Source: DASSNR01 sp036278935
GTDB taxonomy: Bacteria > Gemmatimonadota > Gemmatimonadetes > Gemmatimonadales > Gemmatimonadaceae
Assembly: GCA_036278935.1 (NCBI GenBank)
Contig: DASUKA010000090.1
Location: 1 to 64,000 of the forward strand
Direction of reading: 5' to 3'
Length of the DNA: 64,000 bases
Every line of letters begins with the position of its first letter. Position 1 is the first letter of the stretch. Below are positions 17,569 to 27,724 of this stretch, one piece after another. The position numbers were made by a program, and so were the translations under genes. The notes beneath the pieces were generated by a model, which was given only the letters and a program-made list of their open reading frames with translations, was not told where the DNA came from and ran no database searches.

Positions 17569-18293
17569 CGACCGGCGCGATGCGCATTCAGCGCGCCCTG
17601 GCGCGTGCGGGTGTCGCATCGCGCCGGCGGGCAGAGCAGATGATCGCGGCAGGCCGCGTGATGGTGAACGGCACGCCGGCGGCGATCGGGCAAGTGGTGG
17701 ATCCCGAACATGATGCCATTGCGGTGGATGGCACGCCGATCGGCCGTGTCGTCGCCGACTACTGGCTCGTCCTCAACAAACCCGCCGGCGTGATCACGAG
17801 CCGCGGCGATCCGCGAGGGCGGCGTACCGTCTTCGACCTCGTCCCCCAGGTACCGGGCCTGACGTACGTCGGGCGCCTCGATTATCTCACAGAGGGGGTG
17901 CTGCTCCTCACGACCAACGGTGACGCCGCACACGCGCTCATGCATCCGAGTCGGGAGGTGGAGCGCACCTACGCGGCTACCGTCCGCGGTGACGTCCCGG
18001 CCGCGCTCCGGGCGATGCGCCGCGGCGTGGACCTGGAGGATGGACCCGTGCGGCCCCGCGCCGTGCAGGCGGAGCCGGTGGGGCAGGGGCGGTGGGATAT
18101 GTCCTTCACCATCGCTGAAGGAAGAAATCGCGAGGTCCGGCGGCTGTGCAGAGCGCTCGACCTCTTTGTCGACCGCCTCGTGCGGATACGCTTCGGTCCG
18201 GTTTCCCTGGGGCAGCTGGCCCCTGGCGGCACCCGACCACTCAGCGAGCGCGAACGGGCGGTCATCACAGCCGTGACGACGGCGCAGCGATAA
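17565..18293 (+). CDS. rluB: pseudouridine synthase, RsuA/RluB family
   Basis: A 242-residue rRNA pseudouridine synthase. An S4 RNA-binding domain (about 6-60: RIQRALARAGVASRRRAEQM) precedes the catalytic domain, with the nucleophile Asp106 in VGRLDYLTEGVLLLT. The motif EGRNREVRRLC is typical of the RsuA/RluB/E/F group. By size and by neighbourhood with scpAB (a common bacterial arrangement) RluB, which acts on 23S rRNA, is most likely. ATG 17565 overlaps the scpB stop; ATG 17580 is also possible. Confidence 0.9.
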   Translation: MTTGAMRIQRALARAGVASRRRAEQMIAAGRVMVNGTPAAIGQVVDPEHDAIAVDGTPIGRVVADYWLVLNKPAGVITSRGDPRGRRTVFDLVPQVPGLTYVGRLDYLTEGVLLLTTNGDAAHALMHPSREVERTYAATVRGDVPAALRAMRRGVDLEDGPVRPRAVQAEPVGQGRWDMSFTIAEGRNREVRRLCRALDLFVDRLVRIRFGPVSLGQLAPGGTRPLSERERAVITAVTTAQR

Positions 18294-18300
18294 CCAGAGT

Positions 18301-19932
18301 ATGGAACTACGAAATTCGACGGCTCTGTTGCTTGGCGGCAGTGGGTTGGTTGGTATGGCGATCGCCCGCCGACTGCTCGCCTTCGAGCCGGCGCGCATTG
18401 TCGTGACTGGCCTCACGCGTGATGAAGTGGAGGAGGCGGTCCGCGAGCTGCAGCCGCAAGCCGGAACGGTGGCGATCGAGGGCGCGTGGGGAAACATCTT
18501 CCTCCCCCGGGATCTGGCCCAGGAGCGGCGCGATGCGCTGCTGGCGGACTCGACCTCGCGCCGGCGTCTGGTGGAGAACATCCTCGGTAGTGCCACCACC
18601 CGCGCCGCAGAGCCGCAGTTGCTCGTCACCTGGCTCACCACCTACCGGCCCGAGCTCGTGGTCGACTGTGTGAACACCGCCACCGCGCTCGCCTATCAGG
18701 ACCACTTCGCGAGCGCGAGCCATCTGCTGGATGCCGCCAGCGCCGGGGCCGTGGATGTCGAGACTGTCGAGCGGCACATCCTCACCATGCCGCTTCCGCA
18801 ACTCATCCGGCACGTCCAGGTGCTGCTGGAGGGGACGCGTCTGGCTGGCACCAAGGCCTACGTCAAGATCGGCACGAGCGGCACCGGCGGGATGGGGCTC
18901 AACATTCCCTACACGCACAGCGAGGAGAAGCCGTCGCACACGCTGATGTCCAAATCCGCGGTGGCGGGTGCGCACACGCTCTTTCTCTTTCTCCTGGCGC
19001 GCACCCCTGGCGCCCCCGCGGTGATCGAGATCAAGCCGACGGCGGCGATCGCCTGGCGCGAGATCGGCTACGGACCCATCCGTCGTGGAGGGCGCACGCT
19101 CGAGCTGGTGGATTGCGAGCAGCCCATTCCGCTCGGCGCGGCGTTCGGCCCGGACGCGCATGGGTGGACGCGCACCGGCGAGCCGCTGGAGGGCGTCTTC
19201 ATCAATGTGGGCGAGAATGGCGTGTTCGCGCGCGAGGAGTTCGAGACCGTGAGCGCCCTTGGCCAGATGGAGCTCGTCACCCCCGAGGAGATCGCCGAAG
19301 CAGTCGTGCGGGAGGTGAGCGGGCATCCCACCGGGCGTGATGTGGTGGCGGCGCTGGATGCCGCGACGTTCGGTCCTACCTATCGCGCGGGCTATCTGCG
19401 CGGTACGGCGGTGGAGGGGCTGGCACGGCTGGAGGAGGAGCATGGCGTGCGCTCGATCGCCTTCGAGATGCTCGGACCGCCGCGGCTCACCAAGCTGCTC
19501 TACGAGGGCTTCATCCTGAGTCGGCTCCATGCCAGCGTCGCGGCGCTGGCCGCGGCGGATGCCGCCTGCCTGGCGGCGGATGCCGAGCGCGTACTGCGCG
19601 AACGGGAACCCTCGCTGCGCCGGCAGATTCTCTCAGTCGGGCTGCCGATCCTTCTTGCCGATGGCGCATCCGTGCTGCGCGGCCAGACAGTGGTGGTGCC
19701 GCCGGGGGAGCGCGGAGCGGACATCGCGCCGCGCGGATGGGTGGATCTGCGCTCGGAGAACATGGCGCAGTGGATCCGCCGCGCGCAGCAGATCGCGGCG
19801 TCGCCTCCGGACACGAGCACGGGCTCCGGCGCGACGTGGGGCGCTCTGCACGCGGAGGATCCCCTGGTGCCGGCCAAGCTGGCCGTCTGGATCTTCGAGC
19901 ACGAGGACGAAGGGTTTCGCATCATGCGGTGA
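18301..19932 (+). CDS. Rossmann-fold NAD(P)-binding protein of unknown function
   Basis: A 543-residue protein. The N-terminus MELRNSTALLLGGSGLVGMAIARRLL is a dinucleotide-binding GGSGLVG loop as in extended short-chain dehydrogenases or epimerases. The middle carries VVDCVNTATALAYQD, then AGTKAYVKIGTSGTGGMGLN and IPYTHSEEKPSHTLMSKSAV. No standard YxxxK pair is obvious, though the Thr/Ser/Gly segment with YTHSEEK could line the active site. The rest is mixed and ends in an acidic tail. There is no signal peptide or membrane helix. It follows rluB by 7 bp with no promoter, so it is cotranscribed with the scp genes. I cannot assign a reaction. Confidence 0.75.
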   Translation: MELRNSTALLLGGSGLVGMAIARRLLAFEPARIVVTGLTRDEVEEAVRELQPQAGTVAIEGAWGNIFLPRDLAQERRDALLADSTSRRRLVENILGSATTRAAEPQLLVTWLTTYRPELVVDCVNTATALAYQDHFASASHLLDAASAGAVDVETVERHILTMPLPQLIRHVQVLLEGTRLAGTKAYVKIGTSGTGGMGLNIPYTHSEEKPSHTLMSKSAVAGAHTLFLFLLARTPGAPAVIEIKPTAAIAWREIGYGPIRRGGRTLELVDCEQPIPLGAAFGPDAHGWTRTGEPLEGVFINVGENGVFAREEFETVSALGQMELVTPEEIAEAVVREVSGHPTGRDVVAALDAATFGPTYRAGYLRGTAVEGLARLEEEHGVRSIAFEMLGPPRLTKLLYEGFILSRLHASVAALAAADAACLAADAERVLREREPSLRRQILSVGLPILLADGASVLRGQTVVVPPGERGADIAPRGWVDLRSENMAQWIRRAQQIAASPPDTSTGSGATWGALHAEDPLVPAKLAVWIFEHEDEGFRIMR

Positions 19933-20004
19933 GATGGTGAACCACCGTGCGGCGCGGCGGTATAACAGCGGACAGTCGATCCTTTCATCTACGGAGAAGC
20001 GGGC

Positions 20005-20979
<975 letters not shown>

Positions 20980-20991
20980 GGCAACCGGGGG

Positions 20992-21095
20992 GCGAGAAAG
21001 CAGAGAGGAGAAAGGAGAAAGGAGGGACCGCGCGTGAGGGAAAGAGTTCTCCTCCCGGAGGCCGTCCCTCTCGCCTCTCTCCTTTCTCCTCTCGT
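20992..21095. repeat. purine-rich/pyrimidine-rich imperfect hairpin (copy 1)
   Basis: A purine-only left arm (from 20992) and pyrimidine-rich right arm (to 21095) pair. The core arms gagaggagaaaggaga (21003-21018) and 21078-21093 are exact reverse complements. It lies in the 179-bp gap between moxR and the DUF58 gene. The 16-mer ctctctcctttctcct at 21075-21090 recurs at 58735-58750. Confidence 0.7.
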
Positions 21096-21158
21096 ACCAC
21101 TCGCACGGCGTCGCCTCCCGACGCTCGCCCCCCGCACGATCGCTCCCCGTCCGCCGCC

Positions 21159-22040
21159 GTGCCACCCGAGATACTCCGGCAGGTCCGGCGGCTCGAGCTG
21201 CGCACACGCGGACTCGTCAACTCGCTCTTCAGCGGGGAATACCATTCCGTGTTCAAGGGACAGGGAATGGAGTTCTCCGAGGTGCGGGAATACCAGCCCG
21301 GCGACGAGGTGCGCATCATCGACTGGAACGTCACCGCCCGCATGCGGCACCCCTACGTGAAGCGCTACGTGGAGGAGCGCGAGCTCACCGTCATGCTGGC
21401 GGTGGACCTTTCGGGCTCGGAGCGCTTCGGCACCGTGTCGCGGTTCAAGAGCGAGCTCGGGACCGAGCTCAGTGCGGTCCTCGCCATGTCGGCCATTCGC
21501 AACAATGACCGTGTGGGGGCGCTCCTCTTCACCGACCGCGTGGAACACGTGGTGCCGCCGAGCAAGGGGCGCCGCCACGTGTTGCGCCTCATCCGGGATC
21601 TGCTGGCCGTCGTGCCGGAGGGGACGGGCACCGACATCGGCGGGGCGTGCGAGTATCTGGTGAAGATGCTCCCCAACCGCACGATTGTCTTTCTGCTGTC
21701 CGATTTCGACGACCCGAACCTCGAGCGGCCCGTGACGCAGCTCGCGCAGCGACACGATGTGGTGGCGATCTCGATCGAGGACCCGCGCGAGATGCTGCTC
21801 CCCGACATCGGGGTCGCGCGTTTCGTCGATCCGGAGAGCGGTGAGACCATCGCGGTCGACACCAGCGATCCCGCGGTGCGGGAACATTTCACGCGCACCG
21901 TGCGCGCCGAGCGCGAGGCGCATCGCCAGCTCTTCCGCCGCTTGGCCGTGGACGAGATTGCGGTGCGCACGGACCAGAGCTACGTGGAGCCCTTGCTCCG
22001 CTTCTTCCGGTTGCGCGAGATGCGGGGACGCCGGCGGTGA
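21159..22040 (+). CDS. DUF58 / VWA-like protein of the Bat operon
   Basis: A 293-residue cytoplasmic protein. The DUF58 signature is FKGQGMEFSEVREYQPGDEVRIIDWN split over residues 30-55, followed by a VWA-type fold beginning LTVMLAVDLSGSERFGT, with the MIDAS-like DLSGS. It typically pairs with MoxR. The frame is open back to 20976, but that part is the low-complexity hairpin translated into RRKEKGG-like sequence; GTG 21159 (M-PPEILRQVRRLELRTRGLV) fits the family start. No strong ribosome-binding site is seen. It overlaps the next gene as GTGA. Confidence 0.9.
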   Translation: MPPEILRQVRRLELRTRGLVNSLFSGEYHSVFKGQGMEFSEVREYQPGDEVRIIDWNVTARMRHPYVKRYVEERELTVMLAVDLSGSERFGTVSRFKSELGTELSAVLAMSAIRNNDRVGALLFTDRVEHVVPPSKGRRHVLRLIRDLLAVVPEGTGTDIGGACEYLVKMLPNRTIVFLLSDFDDPNLERPVTQLAQRHDVVAISIEDPREMLLPDIGVARFVDPESGETIAVDTSDPAVREHFTRTVRAEREAHRQLFRRLAVDEIAVRTDQSYVEPLLRFFRLREMRGRRR

Positions 22041-22951
22041 TCGTACTGGCCGTGTTCGTCGCGCTGCTGCAGGCGGGCGCTGCTCAACCCTCCACGCCCG
22101 TGCGGTACGGTATCACGGTGCAGCCGGATACGGTCACGGTTGGTCAGCACTTCACCGTCACGGTGCGGGTGCGCGCACCGCGCGGGTGGGCCATGGCCTT
22201 TCCCGCGGCGCCGGACAGTGGCGGCCCGGTCGAGGCGCTCGACCCGAGGACGGTCGTCGCGTCGCCGGACACCTCGGCGCTGGACGAGACGGCGCGGTAC
22301 GCCCTGGCGGCCTGGGATACCGGCACAGTCCGTCTCCCTCTGGGGAGCGTGCGGGTGACATCGGGCGGCGCCACGCAGCGGCAGATCGCGCTCAACCGGG
22401 TGAGCGTCTACGTCCAGAGCGTGCTTCCCGCTGATACGGCGCTCCGGAAGCCGAAGCCCGCGCGCGACATTCTGGCGGGAGTCCGCCCATGGTGGCCATG
22501 GCTCCTGGCGGCGCTGGTCGCGCTGCTGCTGCTTCTGCTCCTGCTCTGGTGGCTCCGTCGCCGCCGGCGGCCGGCCGTCCCCGTGCCGCTGGCGCCGTTC
22601 GAGCAGGCCCAACGGGAGTTCGCGCGGATCGAGGCGCTCCGCCTGCTGGAGGCGGGCGAACGCGGGCGCTACGTCGCGCTCACGGTCGGCGTCGTGCGCG
22701 ACTATCTGGCGCAGCGGGTGGAGAGCGCGTCGCGCTCCCTCACCAGCACGGAGTTGCTGCGCGCCCTCTCGGAGCAACGCCATCTGGCGGCGGAGGGGCT
22801 GGCGCCCGCGCTCGCGGAGGCGGATCTCATCAAGTTTGCGCGCCGGCCGGTCACGACGGAGCGCGCACGCGACCTGGGGCTCGAGTTCCGCACCGTTGTG
22901 CGAGCGGTGGAGCAGTCGCTGACGCCCGTGCCGGAGGATCGCGCCGCATGA
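22037..22951 (+). CDS. membrane-anchored periplasmic protein of the Bat operon (BatD-N/DUF4381-like)
   Basis: A 304-residue protein. A signal-like N-terminus (MIVLAVFVALLQAGAAQ) is followed by a beta-sandwich domain (about 22-140: VQPDTVTVGQHFTVTVRVRA), then a strong transmembrane helix (WWPWLLAALVALLLLLLLLW, about 150-170), an Arg-rich stop-transfer and a cytoplasmic helical domain. This layout matches the small BatD- or DUF4381-like proteins found between DUF58 and BatA. GTG 22037 overlaps the previous stop and its own stop overlaps batA. Confidence 0.8.
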   Translation: MIVLAVFVALLQAGAAQPSTPVRYGITVQPDTVTVGQHFTVTVRVRAPRGWAMAFPAAPDSGGPVEALDPRTVVASPDTSALDETARYALAAWDTGTVRLPLGSVRVTSGGATQRQIALNRVSVYVQSVLPADTALRKPKPARDILAGVRPWWPWLLAALVALLLLLLLLWWLRRRRRPAVPVPLAPFEQAQREFARIEALRLLEAGERGRYVALTVGVVRDYLAQRVESASRSLTSTELLRALSEQRHLAAEGLAPALAEADLIKFARRPVTTERARDLGLEFRTVVRAVEQSLTPVPEDRAA

Positions 22952-23940
22952 GCGCGCTCATCGGGCTGCAGTTCGCGACGCCATGGGTGCTCATCCTGTT
23001 GCTGGCGTTGCCCGCGTGGTGGTGGTGGCGCCGCCGCCGGCGGGAGCGGGCGATCGTGTTCTCCCGGGCCGCCGTGCTGGCCAGAGGACCGCGGCCCGGG
23101 CGAGGGATAACCCGCGCGCTCTTCGTGCTGCGGAATCTCTTTCTGGCGGGGCTGGTGATTGCGCTGGCGCGCCCGCGCACCGGTGCGCACGCCGTGAATG
23201 TCACGAGCCAGGGGATCAACATCGTGCTCGCCATCGACCTGTCGAGCTCCATGCTGTCCGAGGATTTCCAGCCCCAGAATCGCCTGGAAGTCGCCAAGGC
23301 CAAGGTGAAGCAGTTCATCCGCCAGCGCCACAGCGACCGGATCGGCGTGGTGGCGTTCGCGGGCGAAGCGCTGACGCAGGTGCCGCTCACGGTGGATTAC
23401 CCGGTCGTACTGGCTGCCGTGGACAATCTGCAATCGGGCCAGCTGGAAGACGGCACCGCCATTGGCACCGCCATCGCCACGGCCACCAACCGGCTGCGCG
23501 ATGCCCCCGGGCACACGCGCGTGATGATTCTCCTCACGGACGGGGTGAATAATCGGGGCGCGATCGATCCGCGCACCGCCGCGCAGGCCGCGGCCGCGTT
23601 CGGCGTCAAGATCTACACCATCGGTGTCGGCACCCAGGGCATGGCTCCAGTGCCGGTCGGGCGCGGCGTCACGGGGCTCCGCTACGAGTACCGACCCGTG
23701 GAGATCGACGAGGATCTGCTGCGGGATGTCGCGCGCATCACCGGCGGACGATACTTTCGCGCGGTGGATGCGGCGGCGCTCCAGCGCATCTACGACCAGA
23801 TCGATCAGCTCGAACGTGACCCGGTGCGCACGCGAAGCTACGTGCGCTACAGCGAGCGGTTCCGGTGGCCGCTTGGCCTGGCGCTCATGGCGTTCGCGAT
23901 GGAAATGGGCATTCTCGCCTGGCGGGGGCCTCTCCCCTGA
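22948..23940 (+). CDS. batA: BatA-like VWA membrane protein
   Basis: A 330-residue protein with two N-terminal hydrophobic segments (FATPWVLILLLALPAWWWW and ALFVLRNLFLAGLVIALA), then a VWA domain. The metal-ion-dependent adhesion site is DLSSS (about 96-100) with later LLTDGVNNRG. A C-terminal helix (WPLGLALMAFAMEMGILAW) closes it. This is the BatA arrangement of the Bacteroides aerotolerance operon: VWA facing the periplasm between membrane helices. ATG 22948 overlaps the previous stop (ATGA), and the next gene begins at its stop (TGATG). Confidence 0.9.
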   Translation: MSALIGLQFATPWVLILLLALPAWWWWRRRRRERAIVFSRAAVLARGPRPGRGITRALFVLRNLFLAGLVIALARPRTGAHAVNVTSQGINIVLAIDLSSSMLSEDFQPQNRLEVAKAKVKQFIRQRHSDRIGVVAFAGEALTQVPLTVDYPVVLAAVDNLQSGQLEDGTAIGTAIATATNRLRDAPGHTRVMILLTDGVNNRGAIDPRTAAQAAAAFGVKIYTIGVGTQGMAPVPVGRGVTGLRYEYRPVEIDEDLLRDVARITGGRYFRAVDAAALQRIYDQIDQLERDPVRTRSYVRYSERFRWPLGLALMAFAMEMGILAWRGPLP

Positions 23941-25628
23941 TGCCGTACTTCGACTTGCCCTGGGCGCTTGCGGGCGCGGTGCTCCTTGGCGTCGGCGTGG
24001 CCGCGCTGGTCATCGCCACCTTCCGGCGACGCGCCCTGCGTCTGGCGCAGTTCGGCGCGGGGAGCATGCTCCGTCGGCTCGTGCCCGGCACGGATGCCCG
24101 CATCCCTCGGCGGCGCGCGCTGCTGCTGGGCGTCGCCGCACTCTGTGCCGGCGTGGCCTTTGCTGGTCCTCGGTGGGGAAGCGAACGGGACGTGGTGCAG
24201 GGGACAGGTGTGGATGTCGCGCTCGCGCTCGATGCCTCGCTGTCCATGCTGGCCACCGATGCGCGTCCGACGCGGCTGGAGAACATGAAGGAGGAGGCGA
24301 GGCGGCTGCTCGCTTCGACGGTGGGGGACCGGTACGGGCTCATCGCGTTCGCGGGTCGCAGCTACATTCTCACGCCACTCACGGTGGATCAGGGTGCGCT
24401 GAGTCTCTTTCTCGATAATCTCGATCCCTCGGTGGTGGGCGAGGCGGGCAGCTCGATGGCACGCGCGATCCGGCAAGGGACAGATCTCCTCATGAATACC
24501 GAGACCACAAGCGACCGTGCGCTCGTGATCATGAGCGACGGTGAATCGTGGGAACCCAAGGAGGACATCGTGGCAGCGGCAAAGCGCGCCGCGGACAACG
24601 GCATCATGGTGATCACGGTGGGCTTCGGGACGGCCGCGGGCTCCACCATCCCGCTTCCCGGATCGGGAGGCACGGCGTTGAAGCGTGATCGCGACGGACA
24701 GGTGGTGGTCACGCGCTATACGCCGTCGCTCCTGCAGGCGGCGGCCACGGCAGCGAACGGCAGGTTCATCGATGCCGCGGCCACCGACAAGGTGGATCGC
24801 ATCCGCCAGGCGCTCGCGACGCTCAAGCGGACGCGGCGGCGGGCGGATGCGGGACGCAATCGGCGGCCGCAGTTCCAGCTCTTCCTCATTCCGGCGCTCC
24901 TGTGCGTGCTGGTGGACACGTTGCTGAGGGAGCGCACCGGCCGGCGTCGTCGGCTCTCGTCTGCCTCGACGGTGGCGGTGCTGCTGCTCTGCGCGATGGC
25001 GATCCCGCGGCCGGCGCGCGCCGATGATGGGCGGGACGGCGATAAGCTCTTTCGCGCCGGCAAGTACAAAGAGGCGGCCGCCGCGTACGAGCGCGCCATC
25101 AAGAGCGGAGACGACTCGCCGCGACTGCTCTACGATCTGGGGACCGCGCTCATGGCCGCGGGCCAGTCCAGCGAGGCCATCGCTCCGCTCCAGCGCGCCG
25201 CGGACTCGCATGATGTGGATCTGCGATATCGCGCGCTCTTCAACCTGGGACTGATCTACCTCCAGCGCGGCCGCGCGAGCAAGGGACCGGCCGCGTCACA
25301 GGCCTACACATCGGCGGTGGACAGCTATAAGCGTGCGCTCAGATTGCAGCCAACCTCGCGCGATGCGAAGTGGAACTATGAGCTGGCTATCCGCGAGCAG
25401 AAGAAGGGCGGCGGAGGCGGCGGAGGCGGCGGAGGCGGTGGAGGAGGTGGGGGCCACGCTCCGCCGCAACCGCGGAATGCACCGCCCGCACCCAGCGGCT
25501 CCGGCACACTCAGTCAGAGTGAGGCTGAAGAGTTGCTGAACAGCGCGGCTCGCGAGGAGCGCGAGGTGCAGGCACGTCAGCAGAAGGAGAATCAGCCGGC
25601 GCGTCCACCGGGCGGAAAGGACTGGTGA
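23940..25628 (+). CDS. BatB-BatC fusion: VWA domain plus TPR domain
   Basis: A 562-residue fusion. Residues 1-330 resemble BatB: two N-terminal helices, a VWA domain with DASLS (about 98-102) and MSDGESWEP, then a membrane segment (FLIPALLCVLVDTLL). A second hydrophobic segment (VAVLLLCAMAIPRPARADD) leads into TPR-like repeats, as in BatC (KLFRAGKYKEAAAAYERAIK to LYDLGTALMAAGQSSEAIAP). About 16 consecutive Gly and a polar tail finish it (25408-25455). In many bacteria batB and batC are separate genes. It overlaps batA by one base and batD by GTGA. Confidence 0.88.
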   Translation: MPYFDLPWALAGAVLLGVGVAALVIATFRRRALRLAQFGAGSMLRRLVPGTDARIPRRRALLLGVAALCAGVAFAGPRWGSERDVVQGTGVDVALALDASLSMLATDARPTRLENMKEEARRLLASTVGDRYGLIAFAGRSYILTPLTVDQGALSLFLDNLDPSVVGEAGSSMARAIRQGTDLLMNTETTSDRALVIMSDGESWEPKEDIVAAAKRAADNGIMVITVGFGTAAGSTIPLPGSGGTALKRDRDGQVVVTRYTPSLLQAAATAANGRFIDAAATDKVDRIRQALATLKRTRRRADAGRNRRPQFQLFLIPALLCVLVDTLLRERTGRRRRLSSASTVAVLLLCAMAIPRPARADDGRDGDKLFRAGKYKEAAAAYERAIKSGDDSPRLLYDLGTALMAAGQSSEAIAPLQRAADSHDVDLRYRALFNLGLIYLQRGRASKGPAASQAYTSAVDSYKRALRLQPTSRDAKWNYELAIREQKKGGGGGGGGGGGGGGGGHAPPQPRNAPPAPSGSGTLSQSEAEELLNSAAREEREVQARQQKENQPARPPGGKDW

Positions 25629-27724
25629 TTTTCGCCGCGCTGTTGCTCGCCATGCAGCTCGGGGTGCCGCAGCCGGCGCCCTCGGGCGCCACGCAGGTGC
25701 CGGCCATCGTCACCCGTGCGCGTCTCGACACGAACCTGATCGACTTCCGGGCGCTCGTCCTGCCGGAAACCGTCTACGTGGGGCAGCAGGCCACATATCA
25801 GCTGGGGATCTTCGTGGACGAGCGCGCGCGCGACCGCGTGCGGCACATGGAAGCGGTTGCACCGGAAATGCGGTCCATGCTGGCGTACGACGCGCCGACT
25901 CCGCTCTCGGGGCTCCCCACGCGTACCGTCGGGTCGCGCCAGTTCGAGGTGCATGTCTATCAGCGCGCCATCTTCCCGCTGTCGGCGGGCCGCTTCGTCA
26001 TCCCACCGGCGCACCTCTCGTACGCCATGCCGCTCTCCTACAGCTTCTTCAGCCGCGATGAGAACTTCGAGGTGGAGAGCGACAGTGTGGTGGTGGTCGC
26101 GATCGACCCGCCAAGGGCCTCGCGCCCCAGCGATTTCTCCGGCGCGGTTGGCATACTCCGCATTCAGGCGCGGTTGGATACCGGCGCCGCACGGGTGGGC
26201 GATCCCATGCCCCTCAGTGTGCGCGTGTCCGGTGTGGGGAACATCAAGCTGCTGCCCAGGCCGCACCTCGCCGTGCCGTGGGCCACAGCCGTCGCGGCGG
26301 GGGACCGGGTGTCGCTGGCTTCGACGCCCGTCACCGTGCGGGGCACCAAGGAATTCGACTGGATCCTCACCCCACAGCGCTCCGGCAATCTCACGCTCCC
26401 GTCCATCCGCTACACCTTCTTCGACCCGGTACGCGAGCGGTACGAGACGGCCGAAACCGTGCCGCAACCACTGATCGTCGCGCCGGGCGCGCTTGCGGCT
26501 GTGGACACGCTCCAGCCGGAGCATACGCGCTGGCTCGTGCGCACCACGTATCGGGGATCACTTTCGGAGCCGCTATACCACCATGCGCCGTTCTGGTTGC
26601 TCATGGCGCTGGCCCCGCTGCCGGCCGCGGCCCTGCTCGTCAAGCGACGGCCGAAGCGGGTGAAGCGCTCGCGCGACGCAGCCGATGCGCTGCGCGCGCT
26701 TGCGCGACCCGCAGTGGCTGCGCCGCCGCGCGAAGTACGCCGCCTCTGGTTGCGTGCGGTGGCGCATCGGCTGCATGCCGCAAGTGTCCCGCTCGCCGAG
26801 CCGGCAGCGCTGGAGCGCGCCCTGCGCCGCGCTGGCACATCGCGAGAGACCGCCGCGGAGGCCGCGACGTTGCTCACGGAGTTGAATTCCGCGTCGTTCG
26901 GGCCTGCCCCAGCCGCTGATATGAGTACGGCCGCGCGCGCCGGTGAACTCTTCGCCCGCATCGATCGGGAGTCGCGCTCCTTCCGCGCGACGGCTGTGGC
27001 GCGCGCCATTCCGGTGGTGGTGTTGGTACTTGCCCTGACGTTGGGCAGCGCGTGGGCCGTCGCGGCCCCCGGCGGCGATGACGTCACCTTTGCCCGTGGT
27101 GTCGCGGCCTACAACCACGGTCACTATCGCGAAGCGGCGCGGGCGTTCGGCGGAATCGCCGCCCGCGTGCCGCGCGCCGCGGACGCCTGGGCCAATCTGG
27201 GCACCGCGTCCTGGGCCGCGGGCGATACCGCCCGCGCCGTGCAGGGCTGGCAGCGCGCCCTGCGACTGGAGCCGCTGGCCCACGATGCGCGCGAGCGGTT
27301 GGCCGAACTGGCGCCGGAGTCCCCGGGGGGACCGGGCGGCGTGCCGCCGCTCCCCGCGCGTCCCATTGCGCTGCTGGCAGCCGTGCTCTGGATCGGCGGT
27401 TGGCTGCTCCTCACCGTACGCCTGCGCCGCAAGCCCGGCCGCGATGTAGCGCTCGCGCTCTCGCTCGTGGTGGGCGCCATCGCGCTGGGCGGCACGGCGG
27501 CCGGCATCGATACGGCGCTCACGGCGCGCGGGCTGAACGTGGTGAGTGCCAACCGGGCGCTGCACATGCTGCCCGTACTCGCGGCGGATCCCATCGGCCA
27601 TGTGCGCGTGGGCGAGATCGCACACGTCGAGGAGCGACGCGGGGTGTGGGCTCGCATCTCGGCGGGTGGGGGGCGCAGCGGGTGGATCGACGCGGCATCG
27701 CTACTGCCGCTGGGGCCTGATTGA
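25625..27724 (+). CDS. BatD-like protein fused to TPR and SH3-like (BatE-type) domains
   Basis: A 699-residue protein. Residues 1-315 are BatD: signal peptide, then repeated beta-sandwich domains (LPETVYVGQQATYQLGIFV, VGDPMPLSVRVSGVGNIKLL), a transmembrane helix (APFWLLMALAPLPAAALLV) and a cytoplasmic helical part. After another membrane helix (AIPVVVLVLALTLGSAWAV) come one or two TPR repeats (ARGVAAYNHGHYREAARAFG), two more helices and a C-terminal SH3-like domain (HVRVGEIAHVEERRGVWARI). The last part corresponds to BatE of other operons. It starts with GTG 25625. It closes the operon; the mutL promoter begins within its stop. Confidence 0.88.
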   Translation: MIFAALLLAMQLGVPQPAPSGATQVPAIVTRARLDTNLIDFRALVLPETVYVGQQATYQLGIFVDERARDRVRHMEAVAPEMRSMLAYDAPTPLSGLPTRTVGSRQFEVHVYQRAIFPLSAGRFVIPPAHLSYAMPLSYSFFSRDENFEVESDSVVVVAIDPPRASRPSDFSGAVGILRIQARLDTGAARVGDPMPLSVRVSGVGNIKLLPRPHLAVPWATAVAAGDRVSLASTPVTVRGTKEFDWILTPQRSGNLTLPSIRYTFFDPVRERYETAETVPQPLIVAPGALAAVDTLQPEHTRWLVRTTYRGSLSEPLYHHAPFWLLMALAPLPAAALLVKRRPKRVKRSRDAADALRALARPAVAAPPREVRRLWLRAVAHRLHAASVPLAEPAALERALRRAGTSRETAAEAATLLTELNSASFGPAPAADMSTAARAGELFARIDRESRSFRATAVARAIPVVVLVLALTLGSAWAVAAPGGDDVTFARGVAAYNHGHYREAARAFGGIAARVPRAADAWANLGTASWAAGDTARAVQGWQRALRLEPLAHDARERLAELAPESPGGPGGVPPLPARPIALLAAVLWIGGWLLLTVRLRRKPGRDVALALSLVVGAIALGGTAAGIDTALTARGLNVVSANRALHMLPVLAADPIGHVRVGEIAHVEERRGVWARISAGGGRSGWIDAASLLPLGPD

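Noticed and set aside
25408..25455. GGC/GGA repeat as a CRISPR-like or satellite array
   Set aside because: It is in frame and encodes polyglycine inside the BatB-BatC fusion; there are no spacers.
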